Source: JBGPTF01 sp041490445 (GTDB lineage Bacteria; Acidobacteriota; Terriglobia; Acidiferrales; UBA7541). From it: 64,000 nt of DNA. A model generated the notes under the pieces. It ran no database searches, was not told the origin of the DNA, and saw only the letters and a program-made list of their open reading frames with translations. The translations under genes were made by a program, and so were the position numbers. Position 1 is the stretch's first letter; every line of letters starts with the position of its first letter. Positions 27,219 through 36,159 of this stretch are shown piece by piece. Where the stretch lies: the NCBI GenBank assembly GCA_041490445.1, contig JBGPTF010000012.1, positions 1 through 64,000 of the forward strand, in the 5' to 3' direction.

Positions 27219-27766
27219 ACATGGCTCTGGACATCACAAGTGGAAGAGGACATGGCCTGCGCAAGTCGCTCCTCGAGCTCGCGCCGCTCGAGCTCGACTG
27301 CATGAACGCGCTCTGGCCCATGGGAGAAGCCAGCGTGCGCGACATTCGCGAACGGCTGGCGCAGCGCCGCCCGCGCGCCTACACCACCATCATGACCATC
27401 ATGGACCGTCTCGCGCGCAAGGGCGTCGTCGAACGCCACAAAGTCGGCCGCGCCTATCTCTATCGCGCGAATTTGAGCGCCGAGGATGCACGGACACATG
27501 CACTCGGACAGGTGGTCGAGAATTTCTTTGGCGGCAAAGTCGAGGTCGCCGTCGCGCAATTGCGCACCGGCTCGATCACCGCGTCTGTAGAGGCGGCCCC
27601 ACGGCCGGTGCGGACGCAGCCTTTGCCGAAGCCTGCGCCCGCGCGCGTCGCCTCCCCGGTGGAAATCAAGCCGGAGCCCGCGCCACAGCCCGTTCCCGAG
27701 CAAGCGCCCGATCAATCGCCCGAGGAAGAGGTTCCCCCGGGAAGACTCGATGCCGCGCTTCTCTGA
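27215..27766 (+). CDS. BlaI/MecI-family transcriptional repressor
   Basis: 183 residues. A winged-helix BlaI/MecI/CopY domain lies at about 22-95 (LAPLELDCMNALWPMGEASVR; TTIMTIMDRLARKGVVERHK). The remaining 90 residues are a Pro/Glu-rich tail of low complexity, unlike classical BlaI where the dimer domain is helical and cleaved by BlaR1. No BlaR1-type sensor protease is adjacent. ATGA overlap to the YhaM-like gene; dusB follows after 6 bp. Confidence 0.83.
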   Translation: MNMALDITSGRGHGLRKSLLELAPLELDCMNALWPMGEASVRDIRERLAQRRPRAYTTIMTIMDRLARKGVVERHKVGRAYLYRANLSAEDARTHALGQVVENFFGGKVEVAVAQLRTGSITASVEAAPRPVRTQPLPKPAPARVASPVEIKPEPAPQPVPEQAPDQSPEEEVPPGRLDAALL

Positions 27767-27772
27767 CACGTC

Positions 27773-28765
27773 ATGTTTCCCGCTGAACTGAAAATCCGCA
27801 ACCTTGCGATTCGCCCGGCCGTACTCCTCGCACCCATGGCCGGCGTCACCGACACCGTGTTTCGCCGCGTGATTCGCGGCCTGGGCGGCTGCGGGCTGAT
27901 CATGACGGAGTTTACCAGCGCCGATGGCGTCACGCGCAACGCCGCCCGCACATTGCGCTATCTCTATTTCGACGAGGACGAGCATCCCATCGCGGCGCAG
28001 ATTTTCGGCGCCGATCCTCGCGTCATGGCGGAAGCCGCCGCGCTCACCGAAGACCTCGGCTTCGATTCGGTGGACATCAACCTCGGCTGCCCGGCAAAAA
28101 AAGTTGTGAAGTGTGGTGGCTCCGGCTTGCTGCGGGACTTGCCGCTGCTCGAAGAATTACTGCGCACGGTCCGCGCCGCCGTGCGCATTCCCCTCACCAT
28201 CAAGATTCGCTCCGGCTGGGACGACGGCAACATCGTCGCTCTGGATGTCGCGAAGATGGCGGAGCAGGCCGGCATCGAAGCCATCGCCGTCCATCCTCGG
28301 ACTCGCGTGCAGGGCTACAGCGGCGAAGCCGATTGGCGCTTGATCGGTTCTGTAAAACAAGCCGTTCGTATCCCCGTCATCGGCAACGGTGACATCCGCG
28401 TACCCGAAGACGCGATCCGCATGGTCCGCGAGACCGGCTGCGACGCCGTGATGATCGGCCGCGCCGCTTCCACCAATCCGTGGATCTTCCGCCAGATCGA
28501 GCAGTACGTCGCAACCGGCTGCTTCGACGAGCCCAGCGAGAGTGATCGCTACCGCCTGCTCTCCGGCTACTTCCGTTCACTTGCTGAAACAAACTGGCCG
28601 GACGCCATCGGCAAGATGAAGCAGTTCGCCTGCTGGTTTACCCACGGAGTGCGCAATGGCGCCGAACTGCGCCGGCAGGTTCACACCGCCCGCACGCCTG
28701 GCGAAGTTCTCGCCCGCGTGGACGCCTTCTTCGCATCCTCCGTCACATCCCCAGCCCCGAACTAA
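27773..28765 (+). CDS. dusB: tRNA-dihydrouridine synthase
   Basis: 330 residues. Flavin-dependent reduction of uridine in tRNA. TIM-barrel motifs: LAPMAGVTDTVFRRV at the start, DINLGCPAKKVVKCGGSGLLRD with the catalytic Cys, IKIRSGWDD, AVHPRTRVQGYSGEADW, VIGNGDI and DAVMIGRAASTNPWIF. Length is normal. Last gene of the rfaE2-mfd operon. Confidence 0.93.
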   Translation: MFPAELKIRNLAIRPAVLLAPMAGVTDTVFRRVIRGLGGCGLIMTEFTSADGVTRNAARTLRYLYFDEDEHPIAAQIFGADPRVMAEAAALTEDLGFDSVDINLGCPAKKVVKCGGSGLLRDLPLLEELLRTVRAAVRIPLTIKIRSGWDDGNIVALDVAKMAEQAGIEAIAVHPRTRVQGYSGEADWRLIGSVKQAVRIPVIGNGDIRVPEDAIRMVRETGCDAVMIGRAASTNPWIFRQIEQYVATGCFDEPSESDRYRLLSGYFRSLAETNWPDAIGKMKQFACWFTHGVRNGAELRRQVHTARTPGEVLARVDAFFASSVTSPAPN

Positions 28766-28816
28766 CCAGGCCCATCGATCCGGAACGTCTTCCGCTGTCC
28801 TCTCTGTAAGCGCGAC

Positions 28817-28940
28817 TGTCATCCTGAACCCATCCGATGAGGATGGGTGAAGGATCTCACCGTCGAAGCAATCGCCGACACTTGCAACGAAGTTCCACCG
28901 CTAGGGCACAAGGTCGCCGCACCCTCAGCATCACAATGAA
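28817..28940. repeat. Dispersed acidobacteria-type intergenic repeat with hairpin
   Basis: TGTCATCCTGAACCCATCC, loop GATGA, then GGATGGGTGAAGGATCTCA forms a stem (ACCCATCC/GGATGGGT) at about 28828-28849. The GTCATCCTGA...GAAGGATCTC pattern, with a CCCTCAGCATCACA partner about 60 bp on, recurs in intergenic regions of many acidobacterial and related genomes. It may act as a terminator between the convergent dusB and rsmI. Confidence 0.5.
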
Positions 28941-28988
28941 AAATGTTTCTTCAACAGGCGTGCAGGGTGGTGTTGTATCCGGCTGGCC

Positions 28989-29882
28989 TTACGAATTCCC
29001 GTTCCCGCGGGAAACGAGAAGTTGCTTGTAGGCTTCGCGCTTGGTGAGCCCGCGCTCGCGCGCCGCCTGCTTGAGCGCGGCCTTGTGGTCCATGTCCTGC
29101 CCGCGCATGATCTGTTGGACGCGCTGGGCGAGCGGAACCTTGGCCTCGGCGGTTTGCGTGGACTTCGCTTCGGCCACGGCATGGTCTTCCGGACCAATCA
29201 GCAGCGTGATCTCCCCGCGCGGCGGTTTCTTTTCGCACAGCGTGAAAAGTTCCTGCAAGGGTCCGCGCAGAAACTCTTCATGCAACTTCGTGACTTCCCG
29301 CGCGATCACCGCCGGGCGGTTGCCGAGTACATCGAGCGCGTCCTCCAGCGTTTCGACGATCCGGTGCGGCGCTTCGTAAAACACTAGAGTCCGTTCGAGG
29401 CTCGCCAATGCCCTCAGTGCTTTGCGGCGTTCTCCCTGCCGTGCTGGCAGAAACCCGTGAAAACTGAACTCCTCGGTCGGCAGGCCCGACGCCGCCAGCG
29501 CCGCCACCAGCGCAGATGCTCCCGGTACGGGCACAATTGGAATTCCATGGCGCAGGCAGAGCGTGACCAGCCTGTGCCCCGGATCGGAAATCGCGGGCGT
29601 CCCCGCGTCGCTTACCAGCGCAATCTTTGCGCCCTGTTCCAGCTCGATCACCAGTTCCGGTGCCCGCGTCATCTCGTTGTGTTCGTGGTAGCTCTCCAGG
29701 CGTTTTCGGATCCCGAAGTGTGTCAGCAATTTCATCGTCTGGCGCGTATCTTCGCAGGCGATCAAATCGACTTCTTTCAGGAGTCGCAACGCGCGCAGGC
29801 TGATGTCCTCCAGGTTGCCGATCGGCGTGGCCACTAGGTAAAGACATCCGGTCGTCTGTCGAGCTTTGGCTGTCGCATTCAT
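28989..29882 (-). CDS. rsmI: 16S rRNA (cytidine-1402-2'-O)-methyltransferase
   Basis: 297 residues from the ATG at 29882 (MNATAKARQ). Tetrapyrrole-methylase fold with ATPIGNLEDISLRAL, ACEDTRQTMKLL, ALVSDAGTPAISDPG, VPVPGASALVAALAASG and YEAPHRI, the standard RsmI motifs. The last 60 residues form the small C-terminal helical domain. It methylates C1402 in the decoding centre. A longer upstream frame has no support. Confidence 0.93.
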   Translation of the reverse strand: MNATAKARQTTGCLYLVATPIGNLEDISLRALRLLKEVDLIACEDTRQTMKLLTHFGIRKRLESYHEHNEMTRAPELVIELEQGAKIALVSDAGTPAISDPGHRLVTLCLRHGIPIVPVPGASALVAALAASGLPTEEFSFHGFLPARQGERRKALRALASLERTLVFYEAPHRIVETLEDALDVLGNRPAVIAREVTKLHEEFLRGPLQELFTLCEKKPPRGEITLLIGPEDHAVAEAKSTQTAEAKVPLAQRVQQIMRGQDMDHKAALKQAARERGLTKREAYKQLLVSRGNGNS

Positions 29883-30061
29883 CGGGAGAAAGCGGAGACC
29901 GTAAACGCTTCGCCGCTGCACAGAGTCTAGCACAGGCCCTCAGCAACGTGTGTTCGTCGCCGGCGTTGCCGGCTTCGTCAAAATGGACGTGTGGAACATG
30001 CGACCACGCGAGCATCGTGGTACCATTTTCTTTTCGCAACTTAATCTGGGAGGTTGCTGCT

Positions 30062-30364
30062 GTGCCGATGTACGAATACAAATGTGTGAAGTGCGGTCAC
30101 CGCTTCGAAAAAATCGAAAACGTCACGGCTGCCGACACCAAGAAGTGCCCGAAGTGTGGCCGCAAGGCGGCGCGAATGGCGTCCGCTCCTGCAATTCAGT
30201 TCAAGGGTTCCGGCTGGTATGTGACGGATTACGCCGGCAAGAGCGCCGGCTCGGACGCAAAGCCCGACTCTCCCGAAGCGTCTTCTTCGGCTTCCTCCTC
30301 CGAAAAAACCTCCAAGAAAGCCTCCAGCTCGAAAGAAACCCCCGCCAAATCCAAAAAGGAGTAA
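30062..30364 (+). CDS. FmdB-family zinc-ribbon regulator
   Basis: 100 residues. Start GTG at 30062 gives MPMYEYKCVKCGHRFEK, the family pattern, with GGGAGG at 30048-30053 eight bases upstream. Zinc-ribbon Cys residues occur in KCVKCG and KKCPKCG. The C-terminal half is Ser/Lys/Glu-rich and disordered. Function of the family is largely unknown. Confidence 0.88.
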   Translation: MPMYEYKCVKCGHRFEKIENVTAADTKKCPKCGRKAARMASAPAIQFKGSGWYVTDYAGKSAGSDAKPDSPEASSSASSSEKTSKKASSSKETPAKSKKE

Positions 30365-30401
30365 CTCGCCGCGAGAAACTCGGCGATTGGCTTGAGAGGT
30401 C

Positions 30402-30429
30402 TTGTCTGGGCAGCGCCCCGAGATATAAT
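30402..30429 (+). promoter_or_regulatory. Probable sigma-70-type promoter for the 30477 gene
   Basis: TTGTCT at 30402-30407 and TATAAT at 30424-30429, separated by 16 bases, sit about 48 bp before the start codon; a GAGGAGG ribosome site lies just before that start. Confidence 0.5.
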
Positions 30430-30476
30430 GCCGCTCGCCTGAAATCCAGCTCGGAGCTTCGGGCTGAGGAGGCGAT

Positions 30477-30995
30477 ATGAAATCCTTCCTGGGAATTTTG
30501 GAAGCGGTCTTGGCAGCGTTTTTTGTTGTTTGGGGAATTCCGGCCATCACCACCTCCTTCGATGCCCGCTACGGATTCGATCCTCAGAGCTATCTGGAGG
30601 TCTTCATCCATCGTCACCACGATGTGTTGAGTTGGTTCCAGCGTGGATGGCCGGAAAGTATCGTCCCCATTTGCATTCTCCTCGCACCATTCTTGGGAGG
30701 ATTGATTCTTCACTCAGCTTGGTCTCGCGGGAGGCCGGCGGGCGCGTCGCGCCGTGGCGTACTTTCGGCTGCGCTCACGTTTGCCGCCTGCTATTTCCTC
30801 GTTGCGGTGTCGTTCGCAGCCATCGCCACCGCAATGCATCCTTACCCCTTCGGCGGGTGGGCTGAATTCTTCCGATTCCAGGGAGCCCGGCAACTGGTGA
30901 CACTATTCGTTCTCGCCGCTGTGTTGAGTGCGCTCGGCGCCTATGTCGCGGATTCACTCGGCTGGACACGGCCGCGAAGCCAGGGATCTCTGTAG
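30477..30995 (+). CDS. Polytopic membrane protein, unknown function
   Basis: 172 residues with about four membrane segments (near 6-24, 62-80, 98-117 and 138-158) and a cytoplasmic or periplasmic loop with FIHRHHDVLSWFQRGWPES between the first two. Strong ribosome site GAGGAGG and its own promoter. No family recognised. Confidence 0.7.
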   Translation: MKSFLGILEAVLAAFFVVWGIPAITTSFDARYGFDPQSYLEVFIHRHHDVLSWFQRGWPESIVPICILLAPFLGGLILHSAWSRGRPAGASRRGVLSAALTFAACYFLVAVSFAAIATAMHPYPFGGWAEFFRFQGARQLVTLFVLAAVLSALGAYVADSLGWTRPRSQGSL

Positions 30996-31056
30996 GCAGC
31001 GCAAGTCCATCGCGAGCCTTGCCGACAAACCTCCAGGGGAAGCTCGGTTAGTCAGG

Positions 31057-31770
31057 TCAGAACACGAACTGGTGCGAGGTCTTGATCCCCTTGCTGTTCG
31101 TCACGACGACGGTAACGACCCCGTTTCCCGGCTGTCCCATATCGATCGGCCGGTCCCAAATGCACTTGGCACCCTCGGTCTTGATCGTGCCCGGGCCCGA
31201 GCTTGCAGTGCATTCAAAGGTGAGCGCGCCTCCGTTCGGATCCGTGGCCACGATCTCCAGCGTCGTGGTCACACCGTTCAGCCGGCCTGCGTCGTCATAA
31301 GATAACGCGTTTGTGGTCTTGAAATGGTTTTCGATCTTCGGCCCATTCCCCGCTGCCTCCGGAGCGAAGACGACCTTGGCGAGTGTGTATTTCAGAGGAT
31401 CCAATCCAGGCGGATGCATTGTCCAGCCGTCGGCCGACACAGTGCCACTCCACTCGGTGTAGTTGTCCTCGGAACCGACCCGGAGAACCAACAAGCCTCG
31501 CTGCAATGTCCACTTACCTTCCTGGACGTAATCGTGGCCCTTCACGAACCACTCCGCCACTTGCGAAGGCTTGCCGGTGGAGTCAACAGTCAGTCCGGTC
31601 CCGTCTTTGTAGAACCGGAAATACCGATACGATGGATCACCGTGGGTTCCGTCTACCAGCGCATAGTAAACTCCATCCGTGCGGACCTGTGGCGCGACAA
31701 CGGTCTGTGCTGCGGGATACGCTGCCGCGATCACTCCAAGAGTCAGCCTGAGCACTAGCAGCGGAATCAT
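31057..31770 (-). CDS. Secreted beta-rich protein, unknown function
   Basis: 237 residues with a signal peptide (LVLRLTLGVIAAAYPAAQ). Residues about 30-140 resemble small lipocalin-like or 'wd40-like' stress domains (DGVYYALVDGT, FRFYKDGTGLTVDS, GKWTLQRGLLVLRV). The C-terminal part (VATDPNGGALTFECTASSG; GVVTVVVTNSKGIKTSHQF) looks like an Ig-like/cadherin-type repeat. No enzyme motif; stand-alone gene. Confidence 0.65.
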   Translation of the reverse strand: MIPLLVLRLTLGVIAAAYPAAQTVVAPQVRTDGVYYALVDGTHGDPSYRYFRFYKDGTGLTVDSTGKPSQVAEWFVKGHDYVQEGKWTLQRGLLVLRVGSEDNYTEWSGTVSADGWTMHPPGLDPLKYTLAKVVFAPEAAGNGPKIENHFKTTNALSYDDAGRLNGVTTTLEIVATDPNGGALTFECTASSGPGTIKTEGAKCIWDRPIDMGQPGNGVVTVVVTNSKGIKTSHQFVF

Positions 31771-31878
31771 TCGTTCTCCCCCATGTCACCTGCGGCTACG
31801 ATAGCTGCAGGCGTCATTCTCTCGTCTACGTCATCTGCGCTCGGCCGGAAGACGGCGAGAGATTCGCGCATCCTTCTA

Positions 31879-32772
31879 CTACGGTTTCAGCGACCGCAAA
31901 TAATTGCGGAACTCCTCGCCGAACTCAGGGTTCTTCAGCGCCATTTCGACCGTCGCTTTCAGGAAGCCCAGCTTGTCGCCGGCATCGTAGGACTTTCCCT
32001 CATACACCAGCGCCCACAATCCCTTTTCCTTCGCCAGCATTCGCAGGCCGTCGGTCAGTTGGATCTCGCCGCCGCTGCCGGGCCGCGTTCGCTCCAGATA
32101 CTCAAAAATTTCCGGCGGCAAGACGTATCGTCCGCTGACGGCAAGGGTCGAAGGCGCTTCCGCTGGCGTCGGCTTCTCGACTAGGTCGTTGATGCGCAGA
32201 AGTTTTTCGCCCCACTTCTGGCCCGGGGCGGGGCGTGCATCCACGATTCCGTAAAAGCCGACGCGCTCGCGCGGCACCGCCTGCACCGAAATCGCGCCGA
32301 TGCCGGTGGCTTCGTACACTTCGACCAGGGCGCGTGTCGGCGGAACCCCGTCGTCGAGGATGACGTCGCCAAGCAGAACCGCGAAAGGTTCGTCGCCGAC
32401 CAGCTCCCGCGCCGTCAGCACCGCGTGTCCCAGCCCCAGCGGCTCTTTCTGCCGCGTGTAGCTGAAGCTGACCAGATTGCTGATTCGCCGGACAAGCTCG
32501 GCGCGGCCCGGCTGGCCGCGCTCTTCGAGAAATCGCTCGAGTTCGGGCGAGGCATCGAAATGATCCTCGATCGCGTTTTTCCCCCGGCCGGTGACGATGA
32601 TGATGTTTTCAATTCCCGACGCAACGCACTCTTCCACCGCGTATTGGATCAGTGGCTTGTCCACCACCGGCAGCATTTCCTTCGGCTGGGCTTTCGTGGC
32701 CGGAAGGAAACGCGTGCCCAGTCCCGCCGCGGGCAGGACGGCTTTGCGAACTCTCTTGGGGGCAGGTGTCAT
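31879..32772 (-). CDS. galU: UTP-glucose-1-phosphate uridylyltransferase
   Basis: 297 residues from the ATG at 32772. Makes UDP-glucose. The nucleotidyltransferase signature LPAAGLGTRFLPATKAQPKE and the family segments QYAVEECVASGIENIIIVT, LLGDVI, GEIQLTDGLRML and the Lys of EGKSYDAGDKLGFLKA are present. Standard length. It starts 52 bp after the eIF2B-like gene stop on the same strand. Confidence 0.93.
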   Translation of the reverse strand: MTPAPKRVRKAVLPAAGLGTRFLPATKAQPKEMLPVVDKPLIQYAVEECVASGIENIIIVTGRGKNAIEDHFDASPELERFLEERGQPGRAELVRRISNLVSFSYTRQKEPLGLGHAVLTARELVGDEPFAVLLGDVILDDGVPPTRALVEVYEATGIGAISVQAVPRERVGFYGIVDARPAPGQKWGEKLLRINDLVEKPTPAEAPSTLAVSGRYVLPPEIFEYLERTRPGSGGEIQLTDGLRMLAKEKGLWALVYEGKSYDAGDKLGFLKATVEMALKNPEFGEEFRNYLRSLKP

Positions 32773-32824
32773 GTCCTCTGGCAATCGGCGCGAACCCGCA
32801 CATTAGCGGCGCATCGAAGTCTTG

Positions 32825-33724
32825 TCAATCCTTCAACCCGCGCAATCGCGGCGAAATCCGAATTGTTTTCATCTCGCGCCGCACTCGCGCCGGTGTCATC
32901 CATCCACGCTCGGTGGCCAATCGAATTCCCTTGTCGAATGGTGTGAAATCGAAGTAAGGGTTCTGAGGGAACACGTTGCGCGGCGGCAGCCGCCAGATCT
33001 CGCCGGTAGCGCCGAACGTTTGCCGCATCGGCGAGTGCAATCCGCCGGGAAGAAACTTTGTTGTGTCCGTCAAAACCCAAACCGGCTTCCGGGCAGCCAG
33101 CGCCGTCTGCACCAGCGCGCATGTGCCGGCCTTGTTTCGAAATCCGCCGGCACTGACGGAGTCGGCGCCGATCACAAGCGCGTCTGCGCATCCCAGAAAA
33201 AGAGACAAGGCAGCGTCCGTCGTCAACCCGACGCTGATGCCCATGCGCGCAATCTCCGCCGCCGTTCGTCGGCCTTCGAGTCCTGGCCGCCCCTCCGAGC
33301 AGAAAACCCACCAGATTCTCGAACGGGCCGCGCGAAAGGCACGGAGCACGGTCGAGCTGTACGAATAGGTGCACAGAAATAGTTCGCGCTTGCGGGGAAG
33401 TCCTTTCCGAACCAGGCTGCCGATCTTCCGTGAACCAGCCTGCACCGTAGTTTGAAAATTCGCAATCGCTCTGCGCAACGTACTCGAGGGATCGCGCGCA
33501 TCCACGCCCAGCGCAACCTCGTTGGCCAGGCGGAGCAGGGGAGCCATGGACGGCTGCGCGAGCAGCAGGGCGCGGGCGAGATCGAGCAATTCCGCTTCGC
33601 TTGGCCGCTGGTTGCGGCGGAGCCATGTCTGCACCGCGGACGCCGCCCGCAGTGCCAGCTCTGCCGCGCCGGATTGACGATCGCGCCCGATCGCGTCGAG
33701 TTGATGGCGAAGCGTGCGGTCCAC
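32825..33724 (-). CDS. eIF-2B/MtnA-like sugar-phosphate isomerase family protein
   Basis: 299 residues from a GTG at 33724. The C-terminal two thirds match the eIF-2B alpha/beta/delta fold: LCTYSYSSTVLRAFRAA, VFCSEGRPGLEGRRTA, DALVIGADSVSAGGFRNKAGTCALVQTA. In bacteria and archaea such proteins are ribose-1,5-bisphosphate or methylthioribose-1-phosphate isomerases. The exact substrate cannot be set from sequence. Divergent from tsaD with 31 bp between starts. Confidence 0.75.
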   Translation of the reverse strand: MDRTLRHQLDAIGRDRQSGAAELALRAASAVQTWLRRNQRPSEAELLDLARALLLAQPSMAPLLRLANEVALGVDARDPSSTLRRAIANFQTTVQAGSRKIGSLVRKGLPRKRELFLCTYSYSSTVLRAFRAARSRIWWVFCSEGRPGLEGRRTAAEIARMGISVGLTTDAALSLFLGCADALVIGADSVSAGGFRNKAGTCALVQTALAARKPVWVLTDTTKFLPGGLHSPMRQTFGATGEIWRLPPRNVFPQNPYFDFTPFDKGIRLATERGWMTPARVRREMKTIRISPRLRGLKD

Positions 33725-33755
33725 GCGCGTATGCTACTATAAAACTTTCACGAAC

Positions 33756-34883
33756 ATGGAACTGCGCGACGCATGCATCCTCGGCATCGAATCGTCCTGC
33801 GACGAAACGGCGGCCGCCGTCGTGGTTGACGGCGAGCGCATCCTTTCGAGCGTCGTCGCCTCGCAGATTGACCTGCACCGCAAATACGGCGGCGTCGTCC
33901 CCGAGCTGGCCTCGCGCGAACACCTCCGGCAAATTGTCCCCGTGGTGCGCGAGGCGCTCGAGCAGGCGAACATGCAGCTCGCCGGCGTGGACGCCGTGGC
34001 CGTCACGTGCGGCCCGGGCCTGATCGGCTCGCTCCTCGTTGGCGTCACCTACGGCAAAGTTCTCGCGATGTCGCTCGCTCGTCCGCTGATCGCGATCAAT
34101 CACCTCGAAGGCCACGTCCACGCCGTGCTGCTCGAAGCGCACGCCGCCGGGCGCCGGCCCGAACTGCCGGCCGTTTGCCTGGTCGTCTCCGGCGGTCACA
34201 CCGTGCTCTACGACGTGAAGGCGGAGCCGGTGAACGGTCATCCCGCGCTGCGTTTCCGCTACGCGCGTATCGGGCAGACGCGCGACGACGCCGCCGGCGA
34301 AGCCTACGACAAAGTCGCAAGAATGCTCGCGCTCGGCTATCCCGGCGGGCCGGTGATCGATCAACTGGCCCCCGGCGGCGATCCCTCCGCCGTGCGCTTC
34401 GGCGAGCCGAAGATGAAGGGCAATCCTTACGACTTCAGCTTCAGCGGAATCAAAACCGCCGTTCTGTATCACCTCCGCCGCCATCCGGAATTACAGCCGG
34501 AAATCGCGGCGCGCGAGCAGGCCCTGGCGCGCGGCGAGCGCCAGGCGGAGCAGTTGGGCACGCTCGCGAGCCAGCACACGCTTGATCTGGTCGCCAGTTT
34601 TCAAAATGCTGTTGTGAGCGACTTGGTGACGCGGACGCTGGCCGCGGCGGAGCAATACGCCGCGCGCTCCGTCCTGGTTTCCGGCGGCGTCGCGGCAAAC
34701 CGTGAACTTCGCCGCTCGTTCGAAGCTGAAGCGCGGCTCCGCGGCTTCGAAGTATATTTCCCCAGCCGCGCGCTTTCGACCGACAACGCCGCGATGATCG
34801 CCGCCGCGGCGTATTCCAAGCTGCTCGCGGGCGAACTCGCTGACGCTTCGCTGAACGCGGAAGCCAATCTGCCCCTCGCCTGA
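33756..34883 (+). CDS. tsaD: tRNA N6-adenosine threonylcarbamoyltransferase
   Basis: 375 residues from the ATG at 33756 (MELRDACILGIESSCDETAA). It transfers threonylcarbamoyl to A37 of ANN-decoding tRNAs. The metal-binding HLEGHVHA, GPGLIGSLLVG, VVSGGHTVLY, FSFSGIKTAVLYH and SGGVAANRELRR are typical. There is no clear Shine-Dalgarno; TATAAA at 33738-33743 would give a very short leader. The 192-residue and 88-residue frames inside are shadows. Confidence 0.95.
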   Translation: MELRDACILGIESSCDETAAAVVVDGERILSSVVASQIDLHRKYGGVVPELASREHLRQIVPVVREALEQANMQLAGVDAVAVTCGPGLIGSLLVGVTYGKVLAMSLARPLIAINHLEGHVHAVLLEAHAAGRRPELPAVCLVVSGGHTVLYDVKAEPVNGHPALRFRYARIGQTRDDAAGEAYDKVARMLALGYPGGPVIDQLAPGGDPSAVRFGEPKMKGNPYDFSFSGIKTAVLYHLRRHPELQPEIAAREQALARGERQAEQLGTLASQHTLDLVASFQNAVVSDLVTRTLAAAEQYAARSVLVSGGVAANRELRRSFEAEARLRGFEVYFPSRALSTDNAAMIAAAAYSKLLAGELADASLNAEANLPLA

Positions 34884-34968
34884 GCGTTCCTGTATTCAGC
34901 CGGCGGCTTGTCATCTCCAAACGGGTGGGGTAGAGTAGCCGCCTTCTTCGCTTGCGAGGAGTTCCATC

Positions 34969-35514
34969 TTGCCCGTCGCCGGCCGCGAACGATTGAAAAT
35001 TCTGATCCGCAACGCGGCCATCCAAAAACGCGTGCGCGAAGTCGCCGGGCAAATCACGCGCGACTTCAAGGGTCAGCGCGTCCATCTGATCGGTGTCCTG
35101 AAGGGCGCGTGCATTTTTCTTTCCGACCTGATCCGCCACATTGACCTCGAGACCTCGCTCGATTTCATCTCCGTGGCGAGCTACGGCAAGGGCCAGCGCT
35201 CCTCCGGCGAAGTCCGCCTGATCAAGGACCTCGACACGAGCATCGAAGGCTTGAACGTCATCCTCGTCGAAGACATTCTCGACACCGGCCTGACGCTGAA
35301 TTACCTGAAGCGCGTCCTGATGCAGCGCAAGCCCCGGGTGCTGCGCATCGCGGCGCTGCTCGATAAGCCTTCGCGGCGTCTCATCAAGGACGTCAAGGCG
35401 GATTACCTCGGCTTTGAAATCCCGAACGAATTTGTGGTGGGCTACGGGCTGGATTACGCCGAGCGTTACCGCAATCTGAGAGACGTCTGCATCCTGAGCT
35501 TGCCCCCGGATTAA
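34969..35514 (+). CDS. hpt: Hypoxanthine phosphoribosyltransferase
   Basis: 181 residues. TTG start at 34969 is set by GAGGAG at 34956-34961 with 7-base spacing. The PRPP loop VILVEDILDTGLTLNYL, the LIGVLKGACIFLSDL segment and the ADYLGFEIPNEFVVGYGLDYAERYRNL C-terminus match the family. Purine salvage. Three bases separate it from rpiB. Confidence 0.93.
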   Translation: MPVAGRERLKILIRNAAIQKRVREVAGQITRDFKGQRVHLIGVLKGACIFLSDLIRHIDLETSLDFISVASYGKGQRSSGEVRLIKDLDTSIEGLNVILVEDILDTGLTLNYLKRVLMQRKPRVLRIAALLDKPSRRLIKDVKADYLGFEIPNEFVVGYGLDYAERYRNLRDVCILSLPPD

Positions 35515-35517
35515 ACT

Positions 35518-36144
35518 GTGCCTCGCCAGGTACTCACGGCGCGCGATCTGGAATCCACCGCGAATGGCGGCGAAGTCACCGTCGCGCCGGAAACGATCGT
35601 CACGCCGCTCGCGCGCGACGAAGCCGAGAGCCGTGGCATCACCATCCGCGTCGCGGAGCCGAAGCCCGGCGAAGCGGGCTCGAATCGCGGACGCGTGATC
35701 GCCATCGGCGCCGATCACGGCGGCTACGAACTCAAGGAGCAGCTTAAAAATCATCTGCGCGACTGGGGCTACACCGTGAACGACCTCGGCACCGACGGCC
35801 CCGCCCCGGTGGATTATCCCGACTTCGCCGAACTGGTCGCCAACGCCGTCGCGCGCGGCGACGCCTGGCGCGGCATCGTGATCGACGCCGCCGGCATCGG
35901 CTCCTCGATCGCCGCCAACAAGGTCCCGGGGGCGCGCGCGGCGCTGTGCTATGATAGGGTCACCGCGTGCAACAGCCGCGAGCACAACGACGCGAATCTT
36001 CTTGCGCTCGGCGCGCGCATGATTGCCGCGGAGACGGCGCGCGAAATTCTTGCCGTCTGGCTCGACACGCCCTTCGCCGGCGGCCGCCACCAGCGGCGAG
36101 TGGACAAGATCCGCGCCATCGAAGAACGCCACCGCAAAGCCTGA
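35518..36144 (+). CDS. rpiB: Ribose-5-phosphate isomerase B with N-terminal extension
   Basis: 208 residues against about 150 for RpiB. The core begins near residue 59 (RVIAIGADHGGYELKEQL) and has the DFAELVANAV, GIVIDAAGIGSSIAANK, ALCYD and REHNDANLLALGARMI motifs; the usual catalytic Cys position reads A (IVIDAAG), though some families use a different residue. The extension (LTARDLESTANGGEVTVAPE then TIVTPLARDEAESRGI) resembles the N-terminal module seen on several microcompartment-associated enzymes. GTG start. deoC follows after 15 bp. Confidence 0.88.
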   Translation: MPRQVLTARDLESTANGGEVTVAPETIVTPLARDEAESRGITIRVAEPKPGEAGSNRGRVIAIGADHGGYELKEQLKNHLRDWGYTVNDLGTDGPAPVDYPDFAELVANAVARGDAWRGIVIDAAGIGSSIAANKVPGARAALCYDRVTACNSREHNDANLLALGARMIAAETAREILAVWLDTPFAGGRHQRRVDKIRAIEERHRKA

Positions 36145-36159
36145 ACGGGAGCGCCTGGG

